NCBI GenBank assembly: GCA_027858865.1
Contig: JAQIBW010000197.1
Span: forward strand, 1 to 29,529
DNA: 29,529 nucleotides
Direction: 5' to 3'
DNA from: Sulfurimonas sp.
GTDB taxonomy: Bacteria; Campylobacterota; Campylobacteria; Campylobacterales; Sulfurimonadaceae
Of this stretch, positions 28,062 to 29,529 are shown in pieces. Position 1 is the stretch's first letter; each line of letters begins with the position of its first letter. Under the pieces are notes generated by a model. That model ran no database searches and was not told the origin of the DNA. It saw only the letters and a program-made list of their open reading frames with translations. The translations under genes and the position numbers were made by a program.

Positions 28062-29492
28062 TTAGCACTGGTAAGTAGTTTTAAACTCGTAAGCAGTTGG
28101 ACGACCTTCGTCTGGATAAACATCACGGTCAAATCTATAGTGCTGGTAAGCATCGATAAACTCTTTTGTAAATACTGGCTGTAAGAAGTCATTATCACGG
28201 ATAAGAGCCTCTAGTGAACCACGAAGGGTATGAGGCATTTGAGGAATTTTTTTCTCACGAATCTCATCAAGAGATAGTTCAAATAAATCTTCATCCATTG
28301 GACCAATAGGAACATCTTTATTTTGAATACCATCAAGGCCAGCCATCATCATTACAGCAAATGCAAGGTAAGGACAAGCAGTAGAGTCTGGGAAACGCAT
28401 CTCAATACGTGTAGCCATTTCACCTGCACCGTATGGAATACGACAAGCAGCAGAACGGTTTTGAGAAGAGTAAGTTAAGATACTTGGAGCTTCAAAACCT
28501 GGTAAAAGTCTTTTGTAAGAGTTAGTTGTTGGGTTTGTAAAGGCAGCAACTGCACGAGCATGCTTAAAGATACCAGCTGTATAGTTAAGTGCCATTTCAG
28601 AAAGATTAGCATAGTTACCTGGAGCATAGAAAAGGTTTTTACCATTTTTCCATAGTGATTGGTGAACATGCATACCATTACCATTGTCACCGTAAAGTGG
28701 TTTAGGCATAAATGTAGCAGTTTTACCATTTAGGTGAGCAATCATCTTAATAACATACTTGTATTTTTGAACATTATCAGCAGCACCGATGATGTCAGAG
28801 AAAACGATACCAATCTCATGTTGAGCTTGTGCAACTTCGTGGTGACCAAGAACAACTTCAAGACCAACTTGCTCTAAAACTTGCATCATCTCAGCACGAA
28901 TATCTACAGCTGAATCTGTTGGCGCTACTGGGAAGTAACCACCTTTAGTTCCTGGTCTATGACCTGTGTTATACATATCTGGGTATGGGTTGTTTGAGTT
29001 CCACTCACCCTCTTCTGTATCAACTTTGTATCCAGCTTCATTAATATTATCAACAAAAGTTACGCTGTCAAACATAAAAAATTCATTTTCAGGACCAAAA
29101 TATGCAGTATCAGCAATACCTAATTCTTCAGCATGTTTAAGAGTAGCTTTTGCAATTGAACGTGGACATCTCTCATATGCCTGATTTTTGTAGATATCAT
29201 AAACATCACAGAAAACAATAATAGTAGGATCAGCAGTAAATGGATCTAAGAAAGCAGTTTCAATATCTACCTTAAGTAACATATCCGACTTATTGATTGG
29301 TTGCCAAGCTTCGATTGAAGAACCATCGAATGGTAATCCATTTTCTAGTTGAGTCGCACTAACAGCACTCATTCTGTAACTAATATGGTGCCATGCACCT
29401 TTAATGTCTGTAAATCTAAAGTCTACAATTTGAACATCATTTTCTTCACAAAAAGTAAAAAATTCTTCTGTATTATTAACAAATTTTCCCAT
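28062..29492 (-). CDS. glnA: Glutamine synthetase type I
   Basis: A 476-residue dodecameric GlnA that makes glutamine from glutamate, ammonia and ATP. Landmarks are FDGSSIEAW near the N-terminus, GPENEFFMFD (metal ligands), NGNGMHVHQSLWKNG, a KPLYGDNGNGMH loop and the NRSAACRIP substrate loop. At the position of the adenylylated tyrosine of enteric enzymes (NLYDLP) the sequence reads EDLFELS with Phe404, so control by adenylylation is not expected; as I recall, Helicobacter pylori GlnA has the same Tyr-to-Phe change. CAGGAGAAAA precedes the ATG, and TATACT at 29522-29527 is a suitable -10. It is terminated by a strong hairpin. No canonical glnB/glnK lies next to it, although two PII-like genes lie elsewhere in the window. 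Confidence 0.96.
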   Translation of the reverse strand: MGKFVNNTEEFFTFCEENDVQIVDFRFTDIKGAWHHISYRMSAVSATQLENGLPFDGSSIEAWQPINKSDMLLKVDIETAFLDPFTADPTIIVFCDVYDIYKNQAYERCPRSIAKATLKHAEELGIADTAYFGPENEFFMFDSVTFVDNINEAGYKVDTEEGEWNSNNPYPDMYNTGHRPGTKGGYFPVAPTDSAVDIRAEMMQVLEQVGLEVVLGHHEVAQAQHEIGIVFSDIIGAADNVQKYKYVIKMIAHLNGKTATFMPKPLYGDNGNGMHVHQSLWKNGKNLFYAPGNYANLSEMALNYTAGIFKHARAVAAFTNPTTNSYKRLLPGFEAPSILTYSSQNRSAACRIPYGAGEMATRIEMRFPDSTACPYLAFAVMMMAGLDGIQNKDVPIGPMDEDLFELSLDEIREKKIPQMPHTLRGSLEALIRDNDFLQPVFTKEFIDAYQHYRFDRDVYPDEGRPTAYEFKTTYQC

Positions 29493-29521
29493 TAATTTTC
29501 TCCTGAATTTAATTTGTTACA

Positions 29522-29527
29522 AGTATA
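29522..29527 (-). promoter_or_regulatory. Candidate -10 box of glnA
   Basis: TATACT on the minus strand, 29 bases before the glnA ATG, predicts a leader of about 22 bases carrying the CAGGAG ribosome site. The -35 region falls outside the window, so a sigma-54 or activator site further upstream cannot be excluded. Confidence 0.4.
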
Positions 29528-29529
29528 TC

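Noticed and set aside
28475..28729. Leu-rich 84-codon open frame within glnA
   Set aside because: Alternate frame of a highly conserved gene, with no ribosome site.

Overview
The window is AT-rich, gene-dense bacterial DNA. A sulfide:quinone oxidoreductase followed by a DUF1641 protein, many cytoplasmic HQW(K/R)QPLN-type histidine kinases, a GlnA whose adenylylation tyrosine is replaced by phenylalanine, and T-rich promoters with extended -10 boxes all point to a Campylobacterota chromosome, most likely a Sulfurimonas-like sulfur oxidiser. The genus is an inference. I see no rRNA, tRNA, CRISPR array or insertion sequence. No gene-free stretch exceeds 300 bases; the longest (420-622) is described through its sites.

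Layout. 1-419 (-): 5' part of an NMT1/THI5-like substrate-binding protein, divergent from a membrane GGDEF diguanylate cyclase (about 605/623-2416). 2419-3513: BioF-like aminotransferase. 3579-7134: a three-gene type II restriction-modification cassette (D12 adenine methylase, AlwI-family endonuclease, beta-class methylase). 7164-9856: oppABC/dppD-like ATPase overlapping penicillin-binding protein 1A. 9924-12996 (-): response regulator, histidine kinase, a Gln/Met-rich exported protein and a small beta-barrel protein. 13044-15286: a degenerate helicase-like protein divergent from an RhlE-type DEAD-box helicase. 15269-17685 (-): a duplicated DUF1538 membrane protein with two overlapping PII-like genes. 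17795-20820 (+): a calcium-binding-motif protein, a Na/Pi-cotransporter-like protein and a small coiled-coil protein. 20862-29492 (-): glnA, histidine kinase, leuA, histidine kinase, PAS histidine kinase, OmpR-type regulator, sqr, DUF1641.

The most interesting reading is regulatory. Two separate OmpR-type regulators each lie beside DNA carrying direct repeats with an exact 11-base period, the geometry expected of tandem OmpR/PhoB half-sites. One set (CTAACAC-type) lies before the Gln/Met-rich gene and, as a pair, before its presumed regulator. The other (ATAAGG-type, four copies) lies between a regulator and sqr. This suggests two self-contained signalling modules: one for an envelope protein pair and one for sulfide oxidation.

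Other points worth following up are the DUF1538/PII-like module (a putative PII-gated transporter of unknown substrate), the helicase-like protein with three 36-base repeats beside rhlE, and the restriction system with two different methylases, which fits an asymmetric target. All function calls rest on reading motifs; no database search was run.
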